Below, one piece after another: positions 26,642 through 36,081 of a DNA stretch of 64,000 nucleotides. A program made the position numbers and the translations under genes. Each line of letters begins with the position of its first letter. The stretch's first letter is position 1. The notes beneath the pieces were generated by a model that made no database searches, was not told where the DNA came from, and was given only the letters and a program-made list of their open reading frames with translations. Origin of the DNA: Stieleria mannarensis (GTDB lineage: Bacteria; Planctomycetota; Planctomycetia; Pirellulales; Pirellulaceae); the NCBI RefSeq assembly GCF_014154935.1, contig NZ_JACEHH010000030.1, positions 55,008 to 119,007 on the forward strand, given 5' to 3'.

Positions 26642-28900
26642 GTGACTGTGAATAAGATTCGCGTCGAAAAGAAGATCGGGCGTCATGTGTTGTCGTTCGA
26701 AACCGGTCAATTGGCAAAGCAAGCCGCCGGTGCCGTGTTGGTTCAGTACGGTGAGACCGTCGTTCTGGTCGCCGCGGCCAGTAGCAACCCGCGGCCGGGA
26801 ATCGATTTTTTCCCATTGATGTGTGATTACCGCGAACGATTCGCGGCGGCCGGAAAGTTCCCCGGCGGATTCTTGAAACGTGAAGGACGCCCGTCGACGA
26901 AAGAGATCTTGAGTTCGCGTCTGATGGACCGACCGATCCGACCGCTGTGGCCCGAGGGGTACATGGACGAGGTCCAGGTCCAAGCATTTGTGGTCGCCAG
27001 CGACCAGGAAAACGATGGCGATGTGTTGGCGATGAACGGTGCCGGTGCGGCCCTGCACATCAGCCCGCTGCCGTTCTTGGGCCCGATCGCGTCGGTCCGC
27101 GTCGGCAAGGTCGACGGCGAATTGGTCGCCTTCCCCAGCAATTCGGATCTGGAAGAAAGCGAATTGGACATGATCGTCAGCGGCTCGCGTGAGCAAGTCG
27201 CCATGATCGAAGGCTTCGCCAATGAGATGGCCGAAGATGAAATGATCGAGGCGATCCAGTTCGCCCACTCGGCGATCCGTGACATCTTGGATCTGCAAGA
27301 CGAGCTGTACCAGAAGGTCAATCCGCAGAAGATCGAGTACACGCCGCCGGAAGACGACGGATTGCTGGACAAGATTTCGGCCGGCTACTACGACGAATTC
27401 AAAACCGCCATGCAGACCAGCGGCAAGCATGAACGTGCCGCCGCCGTCAGTGCCCTGCGCGACAAGGCGATGGCCGAGATGATTCCCGATCCGGAAGCCG
27501 AAGGCGCGATTTGCACCAAACGCTTCAAATCGGTTTGGCATGATTTGGAAGGCAAGGTCGCTCGTGATTTGATCGTCGCGGGAACCCGCCCCGACGGCCG
27601 CGACAACACCAGCTTGCGGCCGATTCACTGTGAAACCGACGTCTTGCCCCGCGTCCACGGCTCGGCCGTGTTCCAGCGTGGTGAAACGCAAGCGTTGATC
27701 ACCGTGACGCTGGGAACGGCGCGTGACGAGCAGCGTGTCGACGGCTTGCACGACGAATTCAGCAAGAAGTTCATGCTCGATTACAACTTCCCCTCCTTCT
27801 CCGTCGGCGAATGCCGACCGATCCGCGGGCCGGGACGTCGTGAAATCGGACACGGTTGCCTGGCCGAACGCAGCGTCGCACCGGTGCTGCCGGCCGCTGA
27901 TGAGTTCCCCTACACCGTCCGCGTGATCAGCGACATCACCGAATCCAACGGCAGCAGCTCGATGGCGTCGGTCTGCGGTGCCACGCTGGCGCTGATGGCT
28001 TCGGGCGTTCCGATCAGCAACCCGGTCGCCGGGATCTCGGTCGGATTGGTTCGCAACAGCGACGACGACTACGTCTTGCTGACCGACATCCTGGGCAGCG
28101 AAGACCACTTCGGCGACATGGACTTCAAGATCGCCGGCACGCAAAACGGAATCACCGGCATCCAGCTGGATTTGAAGATCACCGGGATCAGCGAAGAGAT
28201 CATTCGTGCGACGCTGAAGCAATCGCGTGAAGCGCGGATCGAGATCCTGCGCAAGATGCTGACGACGATCCCGCGCCCCCGTCGCGAAACAGCTCCGACC
28301 GCGCCGCGATTGTTGCGGACCCGAATCTCGCCGGACAAGATCGGCGCGTTGATCGGACCCGGCGGAAAGAACATCCGTGGCATCCAGGAATCGACCGGCT
28401 GCGTGATCGAAGTCGACGACGACGGCACGGTTTTGGTCGCCGGCAACGACAAGGATTCGGCCGCCGAAGCGATGCGTCAGGTCGAAGCCTGCACCGCGAC
28501 CGTCCAGATCGGCAAGATCTATGACGGAATCGTCAGCAGCATCAAGGACTTCGGCGCCTTCGTCGAAATCCTGCCCGGCCGCGACGGACTGTGTCACATC
28601 AGCGAGCTGAGCAGCGGCTACATCAGCAGCATCGACAAGGTCGTGCGTGTCGGCGACGCGATGAAGGTTCTGGTCATCGACGTGGACGAGCATGACCGCG
28701 TCAAGCTGAGTCGACGTCAGGCGCTCGAAGAGTTGGGCGAAGAGGACGAGATCGCTGCGATGGTCGCCGAGCAAGGTGACGATCGCGGTGGTGACCGAGA
28801 CCGTGGTGACGGCGACGGCGGTGACCGTTCGCGACGTCGCGGCGGAAGCGGACGTCGTCGCGGCGGAAGCGGTGGCGGCGGACGTCGCCCTCGCGACTGA
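26642..28900 (+). CDS. pnp: Polynucleotide phosphorylase
   Basis: 3'-5' phosphorolytic exoribonuclease and degradosome component, 752 residues. Two RNase PH domains are recognisable (FFPLMCDYRERFAAAGK; SVGECRPIRGPGRREIGHG), followed by a KH domain (IGALIGPGGKNIRGI) and an S1 domain (GIVSSIKDFGAFVEILPGRD). An Arg/Gly-rich tail with SRRRGGSGRRRGG-type repeats follows, probably adding RNA affinity. The start is GTG 26642, with AGGAAGG eight bases upstream. A strong intrinsic terminator follows the stop at 28947. Confidence 0.97.
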   Translation: MTVNKIRVEKKIGRHVLSFETGQLAKQAAGAVLVQYGETVVLVAAASSNPRPGIDFFPLMCDYRERFAAAGKFPGGFLKREGRPSTKEILSSRLMDRPIRPLWPEGYMDEVQVQAFVVASDQENDGDVLAMNGAGAALHISPLPFLGPIASVRVGKVDGELVAFPSNSDLEESELDMIVSGSREQVAMIEGFANEMAEDEMIEAIQFAHSAIRDILDLQDELYQKVNPQKIEYTPPEDDGLLDKISAGYYDEFKTAMQTSGKHERAAAVSALRDKAMAEMIPDPEAEGAICTKRFKSVWHDLEGKVARDLIVAGTRPDGRDNTSLRPIHCETDVLPRVHGSAVFQRGETQALITVTLGTARDEQRVDGLHDEFSKKFMLDYNFPSFSVGECRPIRGPGRREIGHGCLAERSVAPVLPAADEFPYTVRVISDITESNGSSSMASVCGATLALMASGVPISNPVAGISVGLVRNSDDDYVLLTDILGSEDHFGDMDFKIAGTQNGITGIQLDLKITGISEEIIRATLKQSREARIEILRKMLTTIPRPRRETAPTAPRLLRTRISPDKIGALIGPGGKNIRGIQESTGCVIEVDDDGTVLVAGNDKDSAAEAMRQVEACTATVQIGKIYDGIVSSIKDFGAFVEILPGRDGLCHISELSSGYISSIDKVVRVGDAMKVLVIDVDEHDRVKLSRRQALEELGEEDEIAAMVAEQGDDRGGDRDRGDGDGGDRSRRRGGSGRRRGGSGGGGRRPRD

Positions 28901-28946
28901 GACCCGCAACGCGTCGACCGACGCATTTGATGAATGAAACCCGCAC

Positions 28947-28985
28947 AAGAGCCTCGGTTGTCAAAACCGAGGCTCTTTTGTTTTG
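28947..28985 (+). terminator. Intrinsic terminator of pnp
   Basis: AAGAGCCTCGGTT, five-base loop, AACCGAGGCTCTT followed by TTGTTTTGTT. A 13 bp perfect stem plus T-run, 46 bp after the pnp stop. Confidence 0.9.
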
Positions 28986-29118
28986 TTGGTGTCTAGCCTT
29001 GAGGCGATTCTCCGTCGCTGTGAGGAACGTCGATCGTATTGCTGATGGATTCAGCTGCTTTTGTTCCGTGCGTCATCAAAGATCACTACGCTCGGTTCGC
29101 CAACGGCGATTTACAACT

Positions 29119-29226
29119 TAGCCTGGGGTGAGACCGGATGAGCCCCAGCGAATCCGGGCGTAACCCCAGGTCCACTTTCCTGGGGTTGCGGTCACTCCGC
29201 TGCGCTCGTTCCCTGACCCCAGGCTA
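29119..29226. repeat. TAGCCTGGGGT inverted-repeat element
   Basis: 108 bp with ends TAGCCTGGGGT (29119-29129) and ACCCCAGGCTA (29216-29226), plus inner pairs ACCCCAGG and CCTGGGGT at 29163-29186. No ORF. It lies between pnp and the convergent hydrolase gene; the rest of 28986-29433 holds nothing else recognised. Confidence 0.75.
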
Positions 29227-29433
29227 TGAATGTGTATGCCCTTTGGGCAAGTGCTGCGGAATGAATTCCGCAGCAAAGTGAAACAGCCTTCTGGGCAAAC
29301 AAAGAAGATCATGATCACCACTGAGCCGTACTAACCAAAAAGTCGTTCAGTAATACAATCGACGTCCCTCGCAGCGAGAGGCGACGGAGCCCGGAAGGGC
29401 CGTCGTACCTCGATGCGCCGCCGTGCGACGGCC

Positions 29434-30417
29434 CTAACCTTCTTGCTTGAGCAGCTCGATGGTCGTCTTGATCACGTCGGCGTTGTCCATCAGGAAACTG
29501 TGCAGCACGGGGACGGTGCGAAAGCTTTTGGCGCCGTCCAGCTTGGCTTCTTCGACGCTGACGATCAGGTCGCCTTCGCCCTCGACCAGTGGGTTGGCCA
29601 CCGGCGTGGCGACGTCGCCGGCGATGATGTGAAACGGAAACGGCGGCACGGCCAGTTTCGGTTCCAGCTGTTTCCATTTTTCCCCCAGTTCCATCCCGCC
29701 TTTGCCGGTCACCCAGCCAAAGACTTTGGTCGGTGCCAATCGCTGGGCGATCGTCGCGCCTTGGTTGGGTGGTCCCAGCATGACCATCGACTTGCAGCGT
29801 GGCAGGATCTGTTTCGGGTCGCCGTCACTTTGCAGGTCACCGATCGCGTGGCGGACCACGATGTTTCCCATGCTGTGGCCGACAAAGCTGAACGTGTCGC
29901 CGTGGGGCAGGTCTTCGAGCAATTCACGCAGGGCCGCGGCATGGTCACCGATCGATCCGCGTGTGCTGGCGTAGGAAAATCGGATCGCGCCGGGCTGTCC
30001 GTTTTCGGCGAGTTGCTTGTCGAGTGCTTTCATGCTGCCGCTGGTTCGCATCAATCCGTGCAACAGGACGACGTGATGCTTGGCCGCTGCCTTGGCGTCC
30101 TTCGGGCATTTTTGATTCAGTGCATCGACGCACTGTTGCTTCGATCCCCAAGCCCGGCGATAGCTGTCCGCGTCGACTAACCGCCAGTGTCCGGTCAGCG
30201 CGTTTCGTTGAACCCGATATCCATCGCGCCACAGGTGGTCCGTCCAGATTTGTGAGTACGGGGTGGTCGGAAGCGGCAGGTTGAAGTTGGGGGCGTCGGT
30301 CACGTCGGAGTCCTCGGCCGAGTTCGGTGCGGTTGGCGGTCCTGCGGAATGACCGCTGTGGTGATGAATTTCGAAACTGAGCGAAGCGGCCAGGGCGAGG
30401 GTCAGGAAGTATCGCAT
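29434..30417 (-). CDS. Secreted alpha/beta hydrolase (lipase-like)
   Basis: A 327-residue protein with a short N-terminal signal peptide (MRYFLTLALAASLSF). It has an alpha/beta-hydrolase fold: VVLLHGLMRTSGSM (oxyanion region), the nucleophile elbow GHSMG, and a C-terminal acidic segment and His in VPVLHSF. Substrate prediction is not possible beyond an ester or lipid. The N-terminal 110 residues before the fold are unusual and have no recognised domain. ATG 30417. Confidence 0.8.
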   Translation of the reverse strand: MRYFLTLALAASLSFEIHHHSGHSAGPPTAPNSAEDSDVTDAPNFNLPLPTTPYSQIWTDHLWRDGYRVQRNALTGHWRLVDADSYRRAWGSKQQCVDALNQKCPKDAKAAAKHHVVLLHGLMRTSGSMKALDKQLAENGQPGAIRFSYASTRGSIGDHAAALRELLEDLPHGDTFSFVGHSMGNIVVRHAIGDLQSDGDPKQILPRCKSMVMLGPPNQGATIAQRLAPTKVFGWVTGKGGMELGEKWKQLEPKLAVPPFPFHIIAGDVATPVANPLVEGEGDLIVSVEEAKLDGAKSFRTVPVLHSFLMDNADVIKTTIELLKQEG

Positions 30418-30606
30418 GCGGCTGGTTTCGGGGCGAGCGGAAGGGGGCGTCTTTGGGGGCTAAGCGAGAAGAGCCCGCGGCGCGAGAGATGCTTCGGAAA
30501 AATCCTCCTTCCCAAATTACTGTAACGGAAGCCGCAAATGGAGTGGTTGGGCAGAATGATTCGGGGCAGAATGATGATCTGCCCGTGGGCTGGCGCCAAA
30601 CTGCGA

Positions 30607-33600
30607 TCAGCGGTTGCTGCTGGAGCTTCGTCGGCTGACGCGCTGGGCACGTTTGCTCAGGAACTGCGTGGCTTCTTCGGCGACCAGGACGGTTTCGCCC
30701 GAGCGGATCTCGGTGCGGAACCGATGGTGCCCTTCGCTTTCGGCTTCGGCGATCACGCGGATCCGAACCTCTTCGCCGGGGCGGATGCTGTCGATCGGAT
30801 CCAGCAGGACTTGTCCGGTCAGCACTTGGCCGCTGTGGCCTTCGATGCGACGCGGTTCGATGCCGTTGCTGAATTGTGCGATCGCACGCACGCCATTGGC
30901 TTGCCGGCTGCCGCGGTTCTTGATCACGATTTCGTAGACGACTTCGGATCCGACCGGTGCCGGGGCGGCGGGGTCTTGCAGCGTCATCACCAGGTCGGCG
31001 ATCGATTCGACGCGGGTGTCCAAGGCGACGGCGGCCTTGCCGGCCGCACTGCCGGCCGCGGTGAAGTCGAACGTTTGTTTGCCGGGCGAGACCATCGTGC
31101 AGCTGAACTCGTAATCGCGCGACGCACCCGGTGGCAGCGACTGGATCGTCCAAGTCAACTTGGTGCCCTGTTGCTGTGCCGTGTCGATCCCGCCTTGGTA
31201 GCGGACGCCCGAGGGCAGCGCCAAACTGGCCACGACGTTTTTGCAGGTCGCTTTGCCGTTGTTGCTGATCTCCAGGTGGTACATCGCGTCGGTGTTTTGG
31301 TACTTGGTCTCGGGACCGGCCAAGACGGCTTCCAATTCGGCCGCCGAAACCCGGATGGTCTTTTCGGCTTGTGCTTTCAATCCGAGGTCGCCGGAAGCCA
31401 GGCCGTGGATTTTCAGGTCACCCAGGTCTTGAGCAGTCAACTCGACTTCGAATTGAGCTTCCTTGCCGCTGGGGATGTTGCCGATCCGCTGCGTCTGCGG
31501 CGTGGGGGAGTTGGGCGACAGGGTGAACACGACGTTGGGCGCGACGCCATCGCCGGGATTGAGCACACGTACCTTGTAGGTTTGCGATTCGCCGTAAACG
31601 ACTTCCTCGGGGCCTTCGATCAACAGGTCCAGCATCGGCTCGCGGACTTCGATCTTGGCAATGCTCTTTTGGGGAATCAACGTCCAGTCGACGTCCAGTC
31701 CGTGGGTTCCGCTGCGCTGGGCTTGGAGCCGCACGAACAGTTTTTCCGTCGTGCCGGCGGGCAGCGAATCGAGCGTCCAAACCAGTCGGTCGCCTTCTTC
31801 CAGACCCTGACGTTCCACGGAGCCGCGGCTGGCATTTTGGCCTTTGATGTCTGCCCAAACGGGGATCACCGCGCGAACCATCAACCCTTCGGCGTCGATC
31901 GCGCCGCGGTTCTCCACACGAATTTCGAACTCGTGCGTTTGGCGGATGATCACGCTGGATGGGCCGTGGGTGACGACGCGAATCCCGGGCAGTTCCGATG
32001 CGACCGCGGTCTGGCCGGCGGTCAGTTCACGTGACGTCGAGGGTTTGGTGACTGGCGACGGTTGGAACGCGCGGTCGGAATGTGTCGGTGCCGGTTGAGC
32101 AGCGATCGGTCGGTCGGACGTCATGGGCGCCGGGGATGGTACCGCCGGGATCTGCGGTGACGGTGTGGATGCCATCGGGGTTCCCAAGTGGCTGCCGCCG
32201 GACGCGATCGAGTGCCCGCGGCTGGGCTGGGGGACGCGGGTATCGGGGATGACCGGCATGGTCGGCTGTGCAGCGTACGGTGCGGTCGGGATCGGTGCTG
32301 TCGGGATCGGCGAACCGGTTCCCATCGATGCGGCGGGCGGTTGCGCGACAGATGCGCCCAGCTGCGGGATCGCGTAGGGATCGTGGCCGGACACATACGG
32401 GTTTTGTGAAACCGGATGTGGCGGAACATAGGGTTGGACGGCGATCGGCGCGGTGGGCATCGGTGTGGTGCGTGGGGCCATCGGTGCCGCTGGCGGAGTG
32501 TTGGCAGCCGGTGCGGTGGTGGCCACGCCCGAGCCGATCGGTGCGCTCGCCGGTCCGAACGGCGTGTTGGCCGGATTCAGCGGGGCACGCGGTTGCGATC
32601 GGGGTTGGAACGACGATGCCGGCGGCCCGATCCGATGTCCGGCAAGCGATCCGGTCGGTCCCAGTTTGGGCGCCGCGGGAGCGGGCAATTCCGGAGCGAC
32701 GAATATCGGTTCGCTCGGCTCCGGCGGGTTGATCGGGGAAAGCGGCACCGATTGCGGTTTGGGCGAGGAGGCGACGTCAGCCATCGGTGCCGTCGGTTTG
32801 GGTGCCGGGGCGGAAGGCGTCGGTGCGACGGTCGACGGTGCAGTCGCGGTCGGTGCAGTGGCAACCGGTGCAGTGGCAACCGGTGCAGTGGCAGCCGGAG
32901 CGGTGCCGGCGACGGTGTTCGGTTCGGGCGCGGTCGGCGTCGGCATCGAATCGGCGACCGCCTCGCGTGCCGTGGTGTTTTGTGGGGCAGGTTTGCTGTC
33001 CTCGGCGAGTGTCGATTCGGCGAGTGCGGTTTTGGCCGGTGCCGTGTCTGCGGGAGCCATGTCTGCGGGAGCCGGCGTGGATTCCAGCGGTGCCGGGGGC
33101 GTGACTTGAGTGCCGGCGACGGCTTCCGCCGCAGGCTGCGACCCTGCCGACGCGATTCCAGCATTGCTGTCGGTTGCAGCAGGGGACGCGTCGGCGGTTG
33201 CGGCGGGTTTCGGCAGTGCGGCGACCGCAGCCGGTTGCGGTTTCGGCTGCGGTTTCGGCTGCGATTTTGGTTGCGGTTTGGGTTGCACCTTCGGTTGCGG
33301 ATTCATGGCGATATCGGCCGCTGGCGTCTTGGCGGGTTTCGGGGCCGGTTTCATCGGCTTGGCGTCGGACTTTGCCAGCTTGGGTGCGGGATCGTTGGAA
33401 CTGATCGAAGCTTCGACGGCGGTTTTGGAATTTGCGATATCGGATTCCACAACGACTTGACGACGCGTCACCTTGGGCACGATTGCTTCACGCGAAATGG
33501 GGGCGTTTTTTGCAGCGGCGATCTCGGACGCATCCAATGTCGGAACCTCGCGGCGGCCCGACCGCCGGCTGCTCGAGAGAACCGATAAAGCAACGTTGTC

Positions 33601-34383
33601 CTCGCGTGGTTGGGCAGCGCTGGAGGTGCGGCGTGACGACGAACTGTTGGGCTGCGCGCTGTTGGACAATGTGCTCCGACGGCTTGACGGTGCCGCAGCG
33701 AGGGATGGCGGCTGTGGGATCGCCGGGTTCATCCGCGGCGTGGGGGCGGGCAGTGGCGCCGACGCGCTGGGCGTGGTCAGCCGCGAGGGGCCGGCCAGAC
33801 GCGTTTCATTCGGACGCGGGTCGCGAATCGGCGTCGGACCCTTGGTCGGCGATTTCGATTTCGCTTGATGGTACGGAATCCCCTGCCAGTCGACTTTCGC
33901 CTGGGGCGCTGGGGCGGTCGATTGAGCCGCCTGTTTGTTGTTGCTGCTGCCGGGGCGCGATCCGAAAATGCTGCTCAGGATGCCTTGGGACCGATTGGGT
34001 TGATTCGATGCGTGAGGGCTGGTGGTCCGGGAAGGCGTGCGGTTGTGTGTTGTCGCAGCATTACCGGATGAACTTTGGCCGCCACCAAACAGGCTGGGCA
34101 ATAGCGAGAAGCTGCGATTGGGGGCGGTTTGGGGAGCGGATGGCTGCTTGCCGACGACTTGCCGGATCGGTTCTTTTTCGCCAAACGGCTTCAGGCCCAA
34201 CGCGTTTTGCACGCCGGAGGTCGCCTGTCGGGACTCGGCGGCCGAAGCGGATTGTTGGGCAGCAGCGCCACGGGCAGCCGCTCGGCGTGACGCGTCACCG
34301 GGGCTTGCCGCCGTGACGGGGCTGGCAACCATCAGCGTGGCGAGCGAGTAAAGAGCGAATGTTTTGACGTGTCCGCGCAGCAT
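30607..34383 (-). CDS. Very large secreted DUF11/CARDB-repeat protein with Pro/Ala-rich linker
   Basis: A 1258-residue protein. Signal peptide 1-26 (FALYSLATLMVASPVTA). Residues about 30-800 are low complexity, rich in Pro, Ala, Ser, Gln and Thr, with KPQPKSQPKPQP-type and ATAPV-type tandem repeats. The last 430 residues contain about four Ig-like DUF11/CARDB repeats (EFEIRVENRG, YKVRVLNPGDG, YHLEISNNGKA, YEIVIKNRGS). The layout suggests a surface or cell-wall protein with a flexible stalk. The frame extends to 34506 but the ATG at 34383 gives the signal peptide. No enzymatic motif was seen. Confidence 0.8.
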   Translation of the reverse strand: MLRGHVKTFALYSLATLMVASPVTAASPGDASRRAAARGAAAQQSASAAESRQATSGVQNALGLKPFGEKEPIRQVVGKQPSAPQTAPNRSFSLLPSLFGGGQSSSGNAATTHNRTPSRTTSPHASNQPNRSQGILSSIFGSRPGSSNNKQAAQSTAPAPQAKVDWQGIPYHQAKSKSPTKGPTPIRDPRPNETRLAGPSRLTTPSASAPLPAPTPRMNPAIPQPPSLAAAPSSRRSTLSNSAQPNSSSSRRTSSAAQPREDNVALSVLSSSRRSGRREVPTLDASEIAAAKNAPISREAIVPKVTRRQVVVESDIANSKTAVEASISSNDPAPKLAKSDAKPMKPAPKPAKTPAADIAMNPQPKVQPKPQPKSQPKPQPKPQPAAVAALPKPAATADASPAATDSNAGIASAGSQPAAEAVAGTQVTPPAPLESTPAPADMAPADTAPAKTALAESTLAEDSKPAPQNTTAREAVADSMPTPTAPEPNTVAGTAPAATAPVATAPVATAPTATAPSTVAPTPSAPAPKPTAPMADVASSPKPQSVPLSPINPPEPSEPIFVAPELPAPAAPKLGPTGSLAGHRIGPPASSFQPRSQPRAPLNPANTPFGPASAPIGSGVATTAPAANTPPAAPMAPRTTPMPTAPIAVQPYVPPHPVSQNPYVSGHDPYAIPQLGASVAQPPAASMGTGSPIPTAPIPTAPYAAQPTMPVIPDTRVPQPSRGHSIASGGSHLGTPMASTPSPQIPAVPSPAPMTSDRPIAAQPAPTHSDRAFQPSPVTKPSTSRELTAGQTAVASELPGIRVVTHGPSSVIIRQTHEFEIRVENRGAIDAEGLMVRAVIPVWADIKGQNASRGSVERQGLEEGDRLVWTLDSLPAGTTEKLFVRLQAQRSGTHGLDVDWTLIPQKSIAKIEVREPMLDLLIEGPEEVVYGESQTYKVRVLNPGDGVAPNVVFTLSPNSPTPQTQRIGNIPSGKEAQFEVELTAQDLGDLKIHGLASGDLGLKAQAEKTIRVSAAELEAVLAGPETKYQNTDAMYHLEISNNGKATCKNVVASLALPSGVRYQGGIDTAQQQGTKLTWTIQSLPPGASRDYEFSCTMVSPGKQTFDFTAAGSAAGKAAVALDTRVESIADLVMTLQDPAAPAPVGSEVVYEIVIKNRGSRQANGVRAIAQFSNGIEPRRIEGHSGQVLTGQVLLDPIDSIRPGEEVRIRVIAEAESEGHHRFRTEIRSGETVLVAEEATQFLSKRAQRVSRRSSSSNR
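32838..32906. repeat. In-frame tandem repeat of about 15 bp (ATAPV-type)
   Basis: Within the giant DUF11 gene, several near-identical units of GTCGGTGCAGTGGCAACCGG type (15 bp period) encode Ala-Thr-Ala-Pro-Val repeats. Since the unit is a multiple of three, changes in copy number would lengthen or shorten the stalk without a frameshift. Confidence 0.7.
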
Positions 34384-34566
34384 GCGTCCATCTCGTGAAG
34401 TGCGTAAAGAGAGCTTGTCATTCACGGTATCGGAATCACTGCTGCAACAATTGAGTAGAATTTGACGGTTGTGCCGGATTGTCTGACGCATCGGCCGCAG
34501 TTTCACGCCGCCGTTGTTTCACACGCCGATCCCCTTCCTCCCATTCTTGCTGTTGAATCACACCCC

Positions 34567-35727
34567 ATGAAACTCCGCTCTTGGTCTCGATCGTTTGGTT
34601 TGTCCACGCTGTGTACAGGTTTCCTCATGACGTCAGCTCTCTCGTCCCTCGCGCGTGCCGAACCGGTGGACGTTTGGTTCGGAACGTCGACCTCGCGAAA
34701 CGGCCCCAGCAAGGGCATTTATCACGGCAAGTTCAACACCGACAACGGGAAACTGACCGATGTGAAACTGGCCGCGGAGATCGGCAGCCCGGGATTCTTG
34801 GCCAAGCACCCGAGCGGAAAAATGCTGTATGCCGCCGCCAGCGATGCGGGGACGCCATCGATCGTCGCCTACAGGATCGAAGGCGGGAGCGGCGAGGCCA
34901 CGTTGGTCAAAGACAGCAGCGTGCCGATCGGAGATGGTGGCGCGGCCCACGTCTCGGTCAGCCACGATGGCAACGTCGTCTTGTCGGCCCAGTACGGCGC
35001 CGGGTCGACCGCGTGTTTTTCGCTGGACGAATCGGGCAGCCTGATTAAACGCACGGATTTGCAAAAGCATCCTGCTGGTTCAGGCGTGATTTCCGGCCGC
35101 CAAGAAACCGCCCACGCCCACTGGTCGGGGACCTCGCCGGATGATCGCTTCGCCTTCGTTCCCGATCTGGGGATGGACAAGGTCGTCATCTACAAACTAG
35201 ATACGGAAAACGCCACGCTCGAGCCGCACGGCTACGGCGTCTGCCCGCCCGGCGGCGGCCCGCGTCACATGAAGTTTCATCCCAACGGAAAGACGATTTA
35301 TGTGCTGAACGAATTGGCGTTGTCGGTCACGGTGTTCGACTATGATGCCCAGGCCGGCACGATGTCGCCGATCCAGACGATCGAAACCATCAGCGAAGCG
35401 GTCAAGGCCAAAGAGGTCTTCAACAGTTCGTCGGAAATCCGAGTGCACCCGAGCGGCAAGTTTGTCTACGCCGCCAATCGTGGTAACGATACGATCACCG
35501 TTTATTCGGTCGATGACTCGACGGGCAAGTTGAGCTTGGTCGAAGTCGAACCGATTCGCGGGGCATGGCCGCGAAACTTCAATTTGGATCCGAGCGGAAA
35601 ATGGTTGCTCGCCGCCGGCCAGGCGTCCAACACGGTTTCGATCTTCAAGGTCGACCAAGACACCGGCGAACTGCAATTCACACGGGATGCGGTGTACGTG
35701 CCCAGTTCGATCTGCGTGCTGTTTTAG
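34567..35727 (+). CDS. Secreted lactonase family protein (6-phosphogluconolactonase-type beta-propeller)
   Basis: A 386-residue protein with a signal peptide (residues about 1-30, GLSTLCTGFLMTSALSSLARA). It is a seven-bladed propeller of the YbhE/lactonase type: GSPGFLAKHPSGK near the start, then GGGPRHMKFHPNGK and VLNEL in the middle, and EIRVHPSGKFVYAANRG. YbhE enzymes hydrolyse 6-phosphogluconolactone, but an exported copy cannot use that cytosolic substrate, so its true lactone is unknown. ATG 34567 is chosen for the signal peptide; the frame is open to 34462. It diverges from the giant DUF11 gene. Confidence 0.85.
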   Translation: MKLRSWSRSFGLSTLCTGFLMTSALSSLARAEPVDVWFGTSTSRNGPSKGIYHGKFNTDNGKLTDVKLAAEIGSPGFLAKHPSGKMLYAAASDAGTPSIVAYRIEGGSGEATLVKDSSVPIGDGGAAHVSVSHDGNVVLSAQYGAGSTACFSLDESGSLIKRTDLQKHPAGSGVISGRQETAHAHWSGTSPDDRFAFVPDLGMDKVVIYKLDTENATLEPHGYGVCPPGGGPRHMKFHPNGKTIYVLNELALSVTVFDYDAQAGTMSPIQTIETISEAVKAKEVFNSSSEIRVHPSGKFVYAANRGNDTITVYSVDDSTGKLSLVEVEPIRGAWPRNFNLDPSGKWLLAAGQASNTVSIFKVDQDTGELQFTRDAVYVPSSICVLF

Positions 35728-35804
35728 GGGCAAGAAGATGGGGGCAAAATGATGGCTGCGATCGTTTTGCCGTTCCGTCGTGGATAGGGGAGTGATCGTG
35801 AAAT

Positions 35805-35847
35805 GGGACCGATAGGACATATCGGCCCCCTATGTCCTGTTGGTCCC
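35805..35847. repeat. Palindrome GGGACC...GGTCCC
   Basis: GGGACCGATAGGACATA pairs with TATGTCCTGTTGGTCCC around a nine-base loop. It follows the lactonase gene by 80 bp. Between them are short fragments of the GGGGGCAGAACGAT-type repeat (around 35729-35756). Confidence 0.65.
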
Positions 35848-36081
35848 AACGTGCGACTGTCTTGGTTCAACGGAAAATGGAGTTGTTGCTCCAGCGAATT
35901 GAACAGTGTGGCGGCATCGTGCCGGTCGTTCTGGCATCCTGCCAGAAAGGTTTTTCGCTTGATAGAAAAACCGAAGGGAAGAGTGGCGACACGCGACCGC
36001 GCCGCCCTTCGGCTTCCGTCAGGACTCCGCGGCAACCGAACGCGCGTCGTTCATCTGAACGCTGACGTAAGGGCATGGTTA

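Noticed and set aside
26450..28948. An 832-codon open frame on the minus strand over pnp
   Set aside because: It is the antisense shadow of a GC-rich, strongly conserved gene; its sequence is low-complexity Asp/Arg/His-rich and has no ribosome site.
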